Both the position numbers and the translations under genes were made by a program. 9,759 nt of DNA from Marinilabiliaceae bacterium UBA5213 (GTDB lineage Bacteria > Bacteroidota > Bacteroidia > Bacteroidales > Marinilabiliaceae). The first letter of the stretch is position 1, and every line of letters begins with the position of its first letter. Of this stretch, positions 1-7,359 are shown piece by piece. The notes beneath the pieces were generated by a model, which ran no database searches, was not told the DNA's origin, and saw nothing but the letters and a program-made list of their open reading frames with translations. The DNA lies in contig DHVH01000127.1 in NCBI GenBank assembly GCA_002412555.1, forward strand, positions 1-9,759, written 5' to 3'.

Positions 1-119
1 ATGGTTAAGTAGAGGTGTATTTGTTACTCTTTAGGCAGAATAATCTGTGGAGGCAGCCTCTTATTTTTTAACCCGTTTCAATCAAACTACTAAATTGATT
101 GAAATCCAAATCATTCATT

Positions 120-566
120 ATGGGAATCCTAGATTACGAAATTGGTGGCAATGAAGTGAAAATTGATGCTTCCGAAGGAATTGCCGATATTCCTGAAAAC
201 CGTACACTTCTTGTTGAAAAACTAACGGCAGACGATCCTGTCAACCCCGAGGCCGTAGATAAACTGAATACCATCGAAGATGTTTTTGCGCACTTTAAAC
301 CCAATGTCAATGTTGAGTTTGAAGACGAAAGCGGGCAGACCGTAAAGGAAAATTTTAAGTTTGCATCCGTTGGCGATTTCAGTGTGAAGAATATGACCGA
401 ACATAGTCAGTTTCTTAAATCGCTCAATCAACAGAAAGAATTCTACGAATCATTGGTAAAGCAATTGAGAACCAATAAGGTTTTGCAAAAAGCCCTGGAA
501 GATCCTGCTTCTAAAAATGCTTTCATTCAAGCTTTATCTGAACTGCGTAAGGAGCTCAACCAGTAA
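120..566 (+). CDS. tssB: T6SS contractile sheath small subunit TssB (VipA-like)
   Basis: The 148-residue product is recognised as the Bacteroidota form of TssB, which pairs with TssC to build the cytoplasmic contractile sheath around the Hcp tube. Visible family signatures are the N-terminal stretch around residues 5-32 (IGGNEVKIDA, then IPENRTLLVEKL), the middle block FKPNVNVEFEDESG at about 59-72, the FASVGDF segment at 81-87 and a helical, charged C-terminus. The length is normal for the family. The frame is open upstream to a TTG at 99, but the ATG at 120 is preferred because it begins where TssB homologues begin; the extra seven residues (MKSKSFI) look like untranslated leader. There is no convincing Shine-Dalgarno sequence, as is common in this phylum. 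It is the first of three plus-strand sheath genes, 186 bp before tssC. Confidence 0.93.
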   Translation: MGILDYEIGGNEVKIDASEGIADIPENRTLLVEKLTADDPVNPEAVDKLNTIEDVFAHFKPNVNVEFEDESGQTVKENFKFASVGDFSVKNMTEHSQFLKSLNQQKEFYESLVKQLRTNKVLQKALEDPASKNAFIQALSELRKELNQ

Positions 567-596
567 ATCTCTTGATCGTATTTGTATGTCAAATAG

Positions 597-621
597 TATA
601 ACATAGTTTTATTATGTTATA
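597..621. repeat. AT-rich inverted repeat downstream of tssB
   Basis: TATAACATA at 597-605 is perfectly complementary to TATGTTATA at 613-621, with a 7-base spacer. It starts 31 bp after the tssB stop codon. The stem is all A/T except one pair and no T-run follows directly, so it is a poor intrinsic terminator. It could be a weak attenuating or processing stem or a protein-binding operator; the sequence does not decide. Confidence 0.45.
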
Positions 622-647
622 AATACTCGTTGGGTGACGGTTTTTTG

Positions 648-679
648 TCAAATTGCATAATTATGCGTTTGATTTTTTT
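648..679 (+). promoter_or_regulatory. Palindrome with T-run between tssB and tssC (operator or weak terminator)
   Basis: GCATAATTATGC at 655-666 is a perfect 12-bp palindrome. It is flanked by TCAAA (648-652) and TTTGA (668-672), which extend the symmetry with a small asymmetric interruption (TT against G). Seven T residues follow at 673-679. The T-run favours a weak intrinsic terminator or attenuator; the perfect central dyad would equally suit a dimeric DNA-binding protein. It lies 74 bp before the tssC start, so it could make tssC expression partly independent of tssB. Confidence 0.45.
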
Positions 680-752
680 AAACTGTCGGCAGTGTGTATG
701 CGTACAAATTTATTATTAAGTAAAATAGAAAATGACTTAAATAGTACCAATT

Positions 753-2135
753 ATGGCAAGCGAAAAAATTCAACAAGCAGAAAAACAAAACTCACCTGAG
801 GTGATGGTCGCCCATGCACCAAAACCCAATCAGGAGATTTTAACCGATGCGATCCATGAACTTTCCCGTTTTGGGGGATTTAATTTCCTGGAATCTTCGG
901 TGGATGGTATTCAAAATTTAAATCCTGAGCGCAAGGCTCGAAAAAAAATATTCCTGACCGATGAGCAAAAAGCCTCGGAAAGAGATAATCTGAAAGGTAA
1001 CATTGATTTATGGATTGAGCTGCTCAGTAATTCCGACTCCGTTACTCAAATGCTGGAGACCTGCAAGACCAAAGGGGCTACTGTTACTGAAAAGCTACAA
1101 GAGAATCAATTGAAGGCGGTTAATTCTGTACGGGGACTTGAAAAGTCGTACCGCGCAGTGATGCTGTTCTACAAAAATACGGAGCTGGATAAGCTTTCTA
1201 ATATTACCATTGTAAATGCTGCACCTGAGCAGGTATGCGATTTGGATAATTCCAGATTCATTGATTTTGTGGCTGCTGAATTGAAGCAGAACTTTGATAA
1301 ACTGGATTTGCGCATGAACTACTCTATTCTGGTTATACCCGGTTACATGGGGTCGAATAAGGTGGTGGAAAAATGGTCGAAAATTGCACACGATAACAAG
1401 GTGATGTTGTTCACTGACTTTGCCTCTCTGGATAAGCCGGATGAGGTGGTGGAAATGTTCTTTTTGTCGAATCTGGCCGGTGGCGATACTTTTAAAAGTA
1501 ATACGACTATGTCGTGTAACTGGCTAATTGGTCGCGGTGCCTACAAAGAACTGGGTGAAGAGGACGATTTGCATGTTTCTCCTTCTGCCGCCCTGGCTGG
1601 TAAAGTGCACAAAACGCTGATGTCGCAGGTGACTGCCGGTAAAAAGTTCGGTGGCATCAACGAAGTGGATGGTGTGGTTTTCCAACTCAAGAAGAGTGAA
1701 ATATCTCAGTTGGAGAAAATGGGGCTGATCCCCATGGTCAATGAGTACGGAAAAGTTATGGCCTTTTCGGCCAAAACGCTTTTCAATGGTGACAACCTGG
1801 GCTTGCAGACTTACTCTGTGGTGCGGGTGTTCGACTATATCACCAAGGTGTTGTTTGACTTTCTGAACCGTCGCTCTTTTGAAAACTGGAGCTCTAAAAC
1901 GGAACGGGATCTTCGTTCGCAAATCGTTAAATTTTTGGATGGCGTACAGGGACCTGACCGCCTGATCGAGAAATTTCGAATTGTTCGTTTTGAGCAGGAT
2001 CCTAACCAAAAGGACCGGATCTTCCTGGATATTCACTTGACGCCCTATTTTCCTGCTAAAAGTTTTGTGATTAAACTGGATGGTATTAAAGGAGATGATG
2101 GTGCTACCTGGAATAGCGATTACGAGCAGGGCTAA
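753..2135 (+). CDS. tssC: T6SS contractile sheath large subunit TssC (VipB-like)
   Basis: The 460-residue protein is TssC, the large sheath subunit that interlocks with TssB and contracts to drive the Hcp/VgrG spike out of the cell. Recognisable parts are the N-terminal segment with FGGFNFLESSVDGIQ at about 40-54, which precedes the sheath domain; the central RMNYSILVIPGYMGS region at 187-201; the QVTAGKKFGGINEVDGV block at 292-308; and the C-terminal region from about 400, with RIFLDIHLTPYFPAKSFVIKLDG at 422-444. The length fits the family. By analogy with other systems the N-terminal helix of TssC is the contact for ClpV, whose gene follows. The ATG at 753 is preceded by an AT-rich leader without a clear ribosome binding site. 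The long leader from tssB and the terminator-like hairpin after the stop suggest expression of its own or tuned expression. Confidence 0.95.
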   Translation: MASEKIQQAEKQNSPEVMVAHAPKPNQEILTDAIHELSRFGGFNFLESSVDGIQNLNPERKARKKIFLTDEQKASERDNLKGNIDLWIELLSNSDSVTQMLETCKTKGATVTEKLQENQLKAVNSVRGLEKSYRAVMLFYKNTELDKLSNITIVNAAPEQVCDLDNSRFIDFVAAELKQNFDKLDLRMNYSILVIPGYMGSNKVVEKWSKIAHDNKVMLFTDFASLDKPDEVVEMFFLSNLAGGDTFKSNTTMSCNWLIGRGAYKELGEEDDLHVSPSAALAGKVHKTLMSQVTAGKKFGGINEVDGVVFQLKKSEISQLEKMGLIPMVNEYGKVMAFSAKTLFNGDNLGLQTYSVVRVFDYITKVLFDFLNRRSFENWSSKTERDLRSQIVKFLDGVQGPDRLIEKFRIVRFEQDPNQKDRIFLDIHLTPYFPAKSFVIKLDGIKGDDGATWNSDYEQG

Positions 2136-2147
2136 TGGTGTGCATTT

Positions 2148-2203
2148 TGCCAAATGTCAAGTAGCTGATACCTGTTACAGGTTATCAGCTATTGGCATTT
2201 TTA
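2148..2203 (+). terminator. Extended hairpin with T-run after tssC
   Basis: AGCTGATACCTG (2163-2174) pairs with CAGG (2178-2181) and TATCAGCT (2183-2190), leaving a 3-base loop and a single bulged T. An outer pair, TGCCAA (2148-2153) with TTGGCA (2192-2197), is followed at once by TTTTT (2198-2202). This looks like a rho-independent terminator placed 12 bp after the tssC stop and 28 bp before the clpV start. It may be partial, reducing readthrough into clpV. Confidence 0.72.
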
Positions 2204-2230
2204 TTGACGTTGTATTAAAACGATTAAACA

Positions 2231-4729
2231 ATGGATTTTCTTAACCTTAACGAATCTGTCAAGACGGCCATACGCATTGCTCAGGGTATTTCTCGTGACT
2301 ATGGCAATGGCTGTTACACCCCGGCTCATTTATTGAAGGCTTTGTTGCACAAAGAGATTGGGATGCGCGGGTTCATCCAGAATTTGGATAAGGACCTGGA
2401 GTATTTGGAGGAGTGGGCGGAAGTAAGAATGGATGAGGTGCCTAAAACGGGTATGGCCGGTGATATTGTGCCCTCGCCCGAAATTGCGGTGGTGTTTGAG
2501 GAGTCTGATAACGTCCGACTTAAACTGGGCTTGCTGGAAATCAATCCTGTGTGTGTATTGGCGGCGCTCTCAAAGCCGGGTATTGGCTTTGAAGCAAGTC
2601 TTCTGAAGAGTTTTCCCATCCGGGAAAATGAAATTCATGACTTGTATTTCTCGGCCCGGGAGACCCGAAATTCGGTCGCCCCTCAAGGAATGGACGATGC
2701 GATGATGGGCAACGGAGCACCCATGACTTCTTTGCTCAAATACTGTATTGATAAAACATCTATGGCCAGTGAAGGCTGCCTGTCGGCCATTGTGGGGCGC
2801 GATAGCGAAAGCCGCATGATGATTGAAATCCTTGGTCGCCACAGTCGCCCCAACGTCCTCATAACCGGCGATTCGGGGGTGGGTAAGACGGCTTTGGTGG
2901 ACGGACTGGCCTTCGATATTGTGAATAAGAAGGTGCCTTCGTACCTCGAAGGTGCGGTGATTTATGAACTGGATACGGGTTCTTTGGTGGCGGGTGCTAC
3001 TTACAAAGGTGAAATTGAAGACCGCCTTAAAGGCATTATCAAGGAAATACGCCGGGTGAACCGTGCCATTCTGTTTATCGATGACATTCATACTTTGCTG
3101 GATGTGAAGCAGGGCAACAGTGGGGCAGGGGGCATTCTAAAACCGGAACTATCAAGGGGCGACCTGACGGTAATTGGGGCGACTTCGGTAGATGAGTACC
3201 GAAAGATTATTGAACCGGATCAGGCTTTCAACCGACGCTTTGAGGTGCTGGCACTTCAGGAGCCGGCTGTTGGTGTGGCGGCTCAAATGGTGGAGTCGGT
3301 CATTGGAAAATATGCTGAATTTCACCAATTAAAAGTGGATCATGCGGCGGTGAAGGAGGGTATTCGTCTGGCCAAGCGCTATGTGAAGGACCGGAAATTG
3401 CCGGATGCGGCGATTGATTTACTGGACCGGACCATGTCGGCCGTTAAAATGATCAATGCAACGGCGGCTGGTGATGTGGCTGATTTGACGGCTGGTCTGG
3501 CCCTGCTGGAAGGCAGTTTTGAGAAAGTTGAGGAGGAGTTGATCCAGGATCTGCGCTTGTTGCACTTATCGCTGCAAAGCAGGTTAAGCCCCGTTCTGTT
3601 AGGGGTCATTAACAGCGAGACGGATACCAGGGAGATCGACAGCAGTGAAGGGTGGTTCAAGTATCTGAACCATGCCCTGGATACGCTTCGGGTTTTTACC
3701 AGGGAGAAAATGAGTGAGGTAACGACCCATGAAATAGCGGCGGTTATTTCTAACAAGACTGGTATTCCCATCGGAAAAATTCAATCGGGTGAGAAGGAGC
3801 GCTTGCTGAATATGGAAGAGCTGCTCAGGCGCAGGGTGGTGGGACAGGATGCGGCTTTAAAATCGCTGGTGGATGCCATTCTGGAGTCGCGCAGCGGTAT
3901 GAACAAGCCCGGCCAGCCCATTGGTTCATTCTTTCTTTTAGGTCCCACCGGTACCGGAAAAACGGAACTGGCCAAAGCCCTGGCCGAAGCCTTGTTCAAT
4001 GATGAGAAGGCGATGATACGCTTTGATATGTCGGAATTTAAGGAAGAGCACTCGGCAACGCTGTTATACGGTGCCCCTCCCGGATATGTGGGCTACGAAG
4101 AAGGTGGTATGCTGGTGAATAAAATTCGTCAGCAGCCCTATGCGGTGGTGCTTTTCGATGAAATTGAGAAGGCCCACACTTCGGTTTATGATACTTTTCT
4201 TCAGGTAATGGACGAGGGCAAATTGCACGATCGTCTGGGTAAGGAAGGTGATTTTTCGAATGCGATCATTCTGTTTACCTCCAACGTTGGTAGCCAGTGG
4301 TTGCTGCAGCAAAAGGAGGAAGGCAAGAGCCCCACCACCATTCAAATGATGGATGTGATGGGGGAGTATTTTCGGCCTGAGTTTTTGGCCCGCTTGTCTG
4401 AAATCGTTCCCTTCTATCCAATTACTGAAGCGGTGTTGATGCAAATTTTCGACATTCAATTAAAAGGTGTCTCGGAATTGCTTCAACGACAGGGGATCGA
4501 GATTAACATGAGCATGGAAGCCAGAAAAATGCTGGCCAATAAAGGGTTTACGCCCAAATATGGTGCCCGTCAGGTGGCTGGTGTTATTCGTAATTACATA
4601 CGACGACCTATTTCCCGTTTTCTGATTGGGGGCCAGTTGAAGCGTGGTTGCGTTCTGGATGTGAATGTCGATGATAGCGGTGAGCTTCAATGGGATATTA
4701 AAGCGGAGCAGCCAGTAGCCGTCAATTAG
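2231..4729 (+). CDS. tssH: T6SS sheath-recycling AAA+ ATPase ClpV (TssH)
   Basis: The 832-residue product is a class I Clp/Hsp100 ATPase of the ClpV type, which extracts TssC and disassembles contracted sheaths in the cytoplasm. Order of parts: Clp N-domain (about 1-150); AAA1 with Walker A GDSGVGKT (213-220), pore loop AGATYKGEIEDRL (254-266), Walker B ILFIDD (280-285), arginine pair NRRF (334-337); a middle region (about 400-500) shorter than in ClpB; AAA2 with Walker A GPTGTGKT (571-578), pore loop PPGYVGYEEGG (616-626), Walker B VVLFDE (639-644), TSN sensor 1 (683-685), and sensor 2 GAR (778-780). The first Walker B ends in Asp-Asp instead of the usual Asp-Glu. The length and the short middle region favour ClpV over ClpB, and the place directly after tssB-tssC supports this strongly. 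It begins at an ATG in an AT-rich leader just after a terminator-like hairpin. Confidence 0.94.
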   Translation: MDFLNLNESVKTAIRIAQGISRDYGNGCYTPAHLLKALLHKEIGMRGFIQNLDKDLEYLEEWAEVRMDEVPKTGMAGDIVPSPEIAVVFEESDNVRLKLGLLEINPVCVLAALSKPGIGFEASLLKSFPIRENEIHDLYFSARETRNSVAPQGMDDAMMGNGAPMTSLLKYCIDKTSMASEGCLSAIVGRDSESRMMIEILGRHSRPNVLITGDSGVGKTALVDGLAFDIVNKKVPSYLEGAVIYELDTGSLVAGATYKGEIEDRLKGIIKEIRRVNRAILFIDDIHTLLDVKQGNSGAGGILKPELSRGDLTVIGATSVDEYRKIIEPDQAFNRRFEVLALQEPAVGVAAQMVESVIGKYAEFHQLKVDHAAVKEGIRLAKRYVKDRKLPDAAIDLLDRTMSAVKMINATAAGDVADLTAGLALLEGSFEKVEEELIQDLRLLHLSLQSRLSPVLLGVINSETDTREIDSSEGWFKYLNHALDTLRVFTREKMSEVTTHEIAAVISNKTGIPIGKIQSGEKERLLNMEELLRRRVVGQDAALKSLVDAILESRSGMNKPGQPIGSFFLLGPTGTGKTELAKALAEALFNDEKAMIRFDMSEFKEEHSATLLYGAPPGYVGYEEGGMLVNKIRQQPYAVVLFDEIEKAHTSVYDTFLQVMDEGKLHDRLGKEGDFSNAIILFTSNVGSQWLLQQKEEGKSPTTIQMMDVMGEYFRPEFLARLSEIVPFYPITEAVLMQIFDIQLKGVSELLQRQGIEINMSMEARKMLANKGFTPKYGARQVAGVIRNYIRRPISRFLIGGQLKRGCVLDVNVDDSGELQWDIKAEQPVAVN

Positions 4730-4748
4730 CTCAAAAGTTTGGCTAAAT

Positions 4749-4780
4749 AAAAAGGGTGATCTGTTTGGATCACCCTTTTT
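4749..4780. terminator. Bidirectional rho-independent terminator between clpV and tssR
   Basis: AAAAAGGGTGATC (4749-4761) and GATCACCCTTTTT (4768-4780) are perfect inverted repeats around a 6-base loop (TGTTTG). The A-run on one side and T-run on the other give a U-tract on either strand, so the element can end both the plus-strand sheath transcript (stop at 4729) and the minus-strand tssR transcript (stop at 4798). The whole intergenic gap is 68 bp. Confidence 0.92.
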
Positions 4781-4797
4781 ATTTTGGCCCTTTGCCC

Positions 4798-7359
4798 TTA
4801 AGGCAAATGGATGCTGTTGATCCAAAAGTATTCCTGATCCAGGGAAATGAATTTGTTTTTGTCAGAGATGCTGTTTTCTATGTCGTTTTTCTTGACGTTG
4901 AAATATTCCAGTAGCAGCTCTAAACGGGCATCTGATATTTTCTTTCTTTTGGACAGATTTTTTATGGTGACCGGGTTGGTGGTGTCTAACACATTGGGCG
5001 AGTTGGTAATGGTGTTGAGGGCCTGCTTGAGTGTGTAGCGCTTTAGTTCCCGGTTCTTCTTTTGGAAGTAACTGCTCTCCTTCAATTCGGTCAGCAATAG
5101 TTCCTGGATGCCTTTGCGGACTTTTTTGGTGGACCGGTATTTCAATAGGGGTTCTTTGCCCATATCTTCGCTGTAACCCCTGCTGGTCATGAGACCTCCC
5201 GCGCAGTCGCAGTCTGTGGGTACAGCGTTTTTGCTTTTTTTACCGCTGGAAGACAACGGTAGCTTTTCTTTCTTTTCAACTTTGAAGGCAGTTAGCTTCT
5301 CCATGAATGAAATTAAGTTGTCAAATTCTACTCCCGACACCAGCAAATGGTACTCGAGATCGGTCATGGTGGTTTTTACAGGACTGCGTTGGGTGTTTTC
5401 AGATTCGCTCAGTAGAATATTTCGGGTTGTATCGGCAGGACATTCCGATGAAAAAATCCAATTTTTATAGGGTTTGTTATCACTACTTAGGGTGTCGGTG
5501 ATGGCTATTTTTCCTGTGAGAAACCAGCCTGGCAGGGCTTCAAAGTGCTCTTTAAACTCATGCAGGTTATTGGTTTCAGGATGGAAGTGAAATTTCTTCA
5601 CCAAAAGCGAATCGTATTTATCGCGGTGGCTGCCGAAGGTGTTGAAAGCCGCATGCAGGTTATTGATCAGACTGATGTTGTCTTGTTTTACCTGGACTAG
5701 AAAGGAATCAATGGACGAGGTTATGACATCCAAAGCCAGACGCTCCTCTTTTTCAGGAAAAACGATACCACCCTGGGTCATGCTTCTGGTCGGAAAATCC
5801 AGCATATAGGCATTTTTCCTGTCTTCCCTGAAGGCGTTCTCATCCCTTAATTGGTTGGGAAATAGGATTTTTGATTTTTTTTGCTCGGCTATGGCATCGG
5901 CATAACCTTCAATGATCTGGGTTATTTGCAGTACAAAATTGTTATAGTAATTGGTGCTTCCTGAGTAGAGTTGGAGACCTAACAGGCGACAGTTATTGTC
6001 CGACAGCTGCTGCTTCATTTCAGCATTGGGCCATTCCATATGGTTGCCGGTTTCTCCTAAAAGTATAATGATGTTGGTAGCTTCTGTTTCCTTATCTATG
6101 AGGTTGATGGCTGCTTCCAGTCCATTCCAGGCATGCTCATTGCGCAAGGACGAGTAGTCGGAAATTTTGGCAGATCGCTCGATGAGCGTTTCCAAAATTC
6201 TGGAAAACTCATGGTGCAACGGTGCTGAGTGGACAACCGGAACGGAATCCTTTTCGGTCATGGCTATCACTGAGCCGAATTGATAATAGAACTGACCATC
6301 TTTTTCCTCAAAGGTCGTTTGCATATTCTGAACGGCATTGACCAGCGTCGGGAATTGATCGAAGGTGACATCCCCGGCTTCAATAACGAACACAATGTTC
6401 AGTCGTTTCAGGTTGGCTTCAATGGCTTTGCTTTGGTTGTAAGTTATGGCCTTGCCATTGACATTGAAGACATAGTTGTCGCTCTTATCTACCACGGGTG
6501 CAAACAGGCCCGACTCAATCACTTTTTTACCTCCCACCGAAGACCTGGAATAAACCGGGTTGTACTTAATGGCAGGGGGCTGCACAATGGTCAGGTCTTC
6601 CCGGTAGCCGTTTTTGAGTACGGCCGACATGTCCCAAAACAACTGTTGACCAATGCCCTGGATGAGGGGGCGGCTGACCCAGCCCAGAATATCTATTTCT
6701 GCCTCATCAGGCGTCAGCTCGGCTTTGCGGGCAATCAACACCCGCTTATTGTCATCGGAATATTTGAGCAGGTAGACCACCTCGTGCAATCCAACCAGTG
6801 CGTGCTCTATTCGTAAATGGGGATCTTTAAACAGTTTCACCGAGTCGCCGGTATAGTAACTGGCTGGGGTTTGAAGGGTGTTGGTGTCGGTTAATGCTAT
6901 AAGCTGTTTGTTGGCCAGGTTATTGGTCAAATTGGTGGAGCCTTTGGGACTTAATACTAAGCGGGATTTGTGAATCCAGCCATAGTATTCGGCCGACTTA
7001 TGGTTCGTTAGTTTGTCGTCTTTCAGAATTTCCGGATCGTATTTGATGATTTGCAGAAAGTCACCTTTTTGCCCCATAACCAGAAAGGGATCTAAAAAGC
7101 CCAATTCATTTTGCTTGTGTCTGCTTCCGGGTTTTCTATAGCTCACATTGTTTTCCCTGTCGGAATAAACCACCCAGGCCGCTTTATTGAGAACGGATTT
7201 GGGGGCCTTGATATCAGTGGCACAATAATTCATAGAGTAAGCAAGCGGTGTTTTCTCGAGCTGGGTTAATCTGTTGACCGGGCCGCATGCACTAATGCCA
7301 ACAATGGTGATTACCAGGAAGCTAAGGTAGGTTCTATTGTATCTCATTTTTGGCCACAT
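4798..7359 (-). CDS. tssR: T6SS envelope-complex lipoprotein TssR
   Basis: The 853-residue protein is assigned to TssR, a component of the Bacteroidota-specific T6SS membrane complex (TssN/Q/O/P/R) that replaces TssJLM. A hydrophobic segment (about 11-24) ends in the lipobox ISA-C, giving a lipidated Cys25. The residues after it (GPVNRL) are not acidic, so I infer a periplasm-facing outer-membrane lipoprotein. Residues 60-137 and about 168-233 look like two SH3b-type modules, each ending in a GW motif (GWIHKSRLV, GWVSRPLI). Residues 318-500 resemble a von Willebrand A fold (NIVFVIEAGD; later IIILLGETGN), but the metal-binding DxSxS is not intact. The C-terminal third (from about 740) is helical and basic and ends YFWINSIHLP. 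A Cys-x-Cys lies at 717-719. The start overlaps tssP by 26 bp, which suggests coupled translation; AAGGG upstream favours it, though Met5 is possible. Confidence 0.83.
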   Translation of the reverse strand: MWPKMRYNRTYLSFLVITIVGISACGPVNRLTQLEKTPLAYSMNYCATDIKAPKSVLNKAAWVVYSDRENNVSYRKPGSRHKQNELGFLDPFLVMGQKGDFLQIIKYDPEILKDDKLTNHKSAEYYGWIHKSRLVLSPKGSTNLTNNLANKQLIALTDTNTLQTPASYYTGDSVKLFKDPHLRIEHALVGLHEVVYLLKYSDDNKRVLIARKAELTPDEAEIDILGWVSRPLIQGIGQQLFWDMSAVLKNGYREDLTIVQPPAIKYNPVYSRSSVGGKKVIESGLFAPVVDKSDNYVFNVNGKAITYNQSKAIEANLKRLNIVFVIEAGDVTFDQFPTLVNAVQNMQTTFEEKDGQFYYQFGSVIAMTEKDSVPVVHSAPLHHEFSRILETLIERSAKISDYSSLRNEHAWNGLEAAINLIDKETEATNIIILLGETGNHMEWPNAEMKQQLSDNNCRLLGLQLYSGSTNYYNNFVLQITQIIEGYADAIAEQKKSKILFPNQLRDENAFREDRKNAYMLDFPTRSMTQGGIVFPEKEERLALDVITSSIDSFLVQVKQDNISLINNLHAAFNTFGSHRDKYDSLLVKKFHFHPETNNLHEFKEHFEALPGWFLTGKIAITDTLSSDNKPYKNWIFSSECPADTTRNILLSESENTQRSPVKTTMTDLEYHLLVSGVEFDNLISFMEKLTAFKVEKKEKLPLSSSGKKSKNAVPTDCDCAGGLMTSRGYSEDMGKEPLLKYRSTKKVRKGIQELLLTELKESSYFQKKNRELKRYTLKQALNTITNSPNVLDTTNPVTIKNLSKRKKISDARLELLLEYFNVKKNDIENSISDKNKFISLDQEYFWINSIHLP

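Noticed and set aside
20..50. TTTG followed 17 bp later by TAATCTGTG as a Bacteroidota-type promoter for tssB
   Set aside because: The -7 element departs from TAnnTTTG at several positions and the spacing is short, so the match is too weak to annotate.
48..72. Short GAGGCAGCCTC inverted repeat followed by a T-rich stretch upstream of tssB, as a possible terminator of an upstream gene
   Set aside because: The stem is only four pairs around a 3-base loop and no gene end is visible to its left, so it cannot be told from chance.
99..119. TTG-initiated N-terminal extension of tssB
   Set aside because: The extra seven residues do not resemble TssB starts, and the ATG at 120 gives the family's usual N-terminus.
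1524..2153. Long minus-strand reading frame of 209 codons opposite tssC
   Set aside because: It lies antisense to a clear tssC gene, has a composition typical of a shadow frame and shows no recognisable domain.
2231..4729. Housekeeping disaggregase ClpB in place of ClpV
   Set aside because: The middle region is shorter than in ClpB and the gene directly follows tssB and tssC, both of which favour the T6SS ATPase.
6280..6816. Plus-strand reading frame of 178 codons opposite tssR
   Set aside because: It is fully antisense to the VWA-like and upstream parts of tssR, and its product shows no family features.
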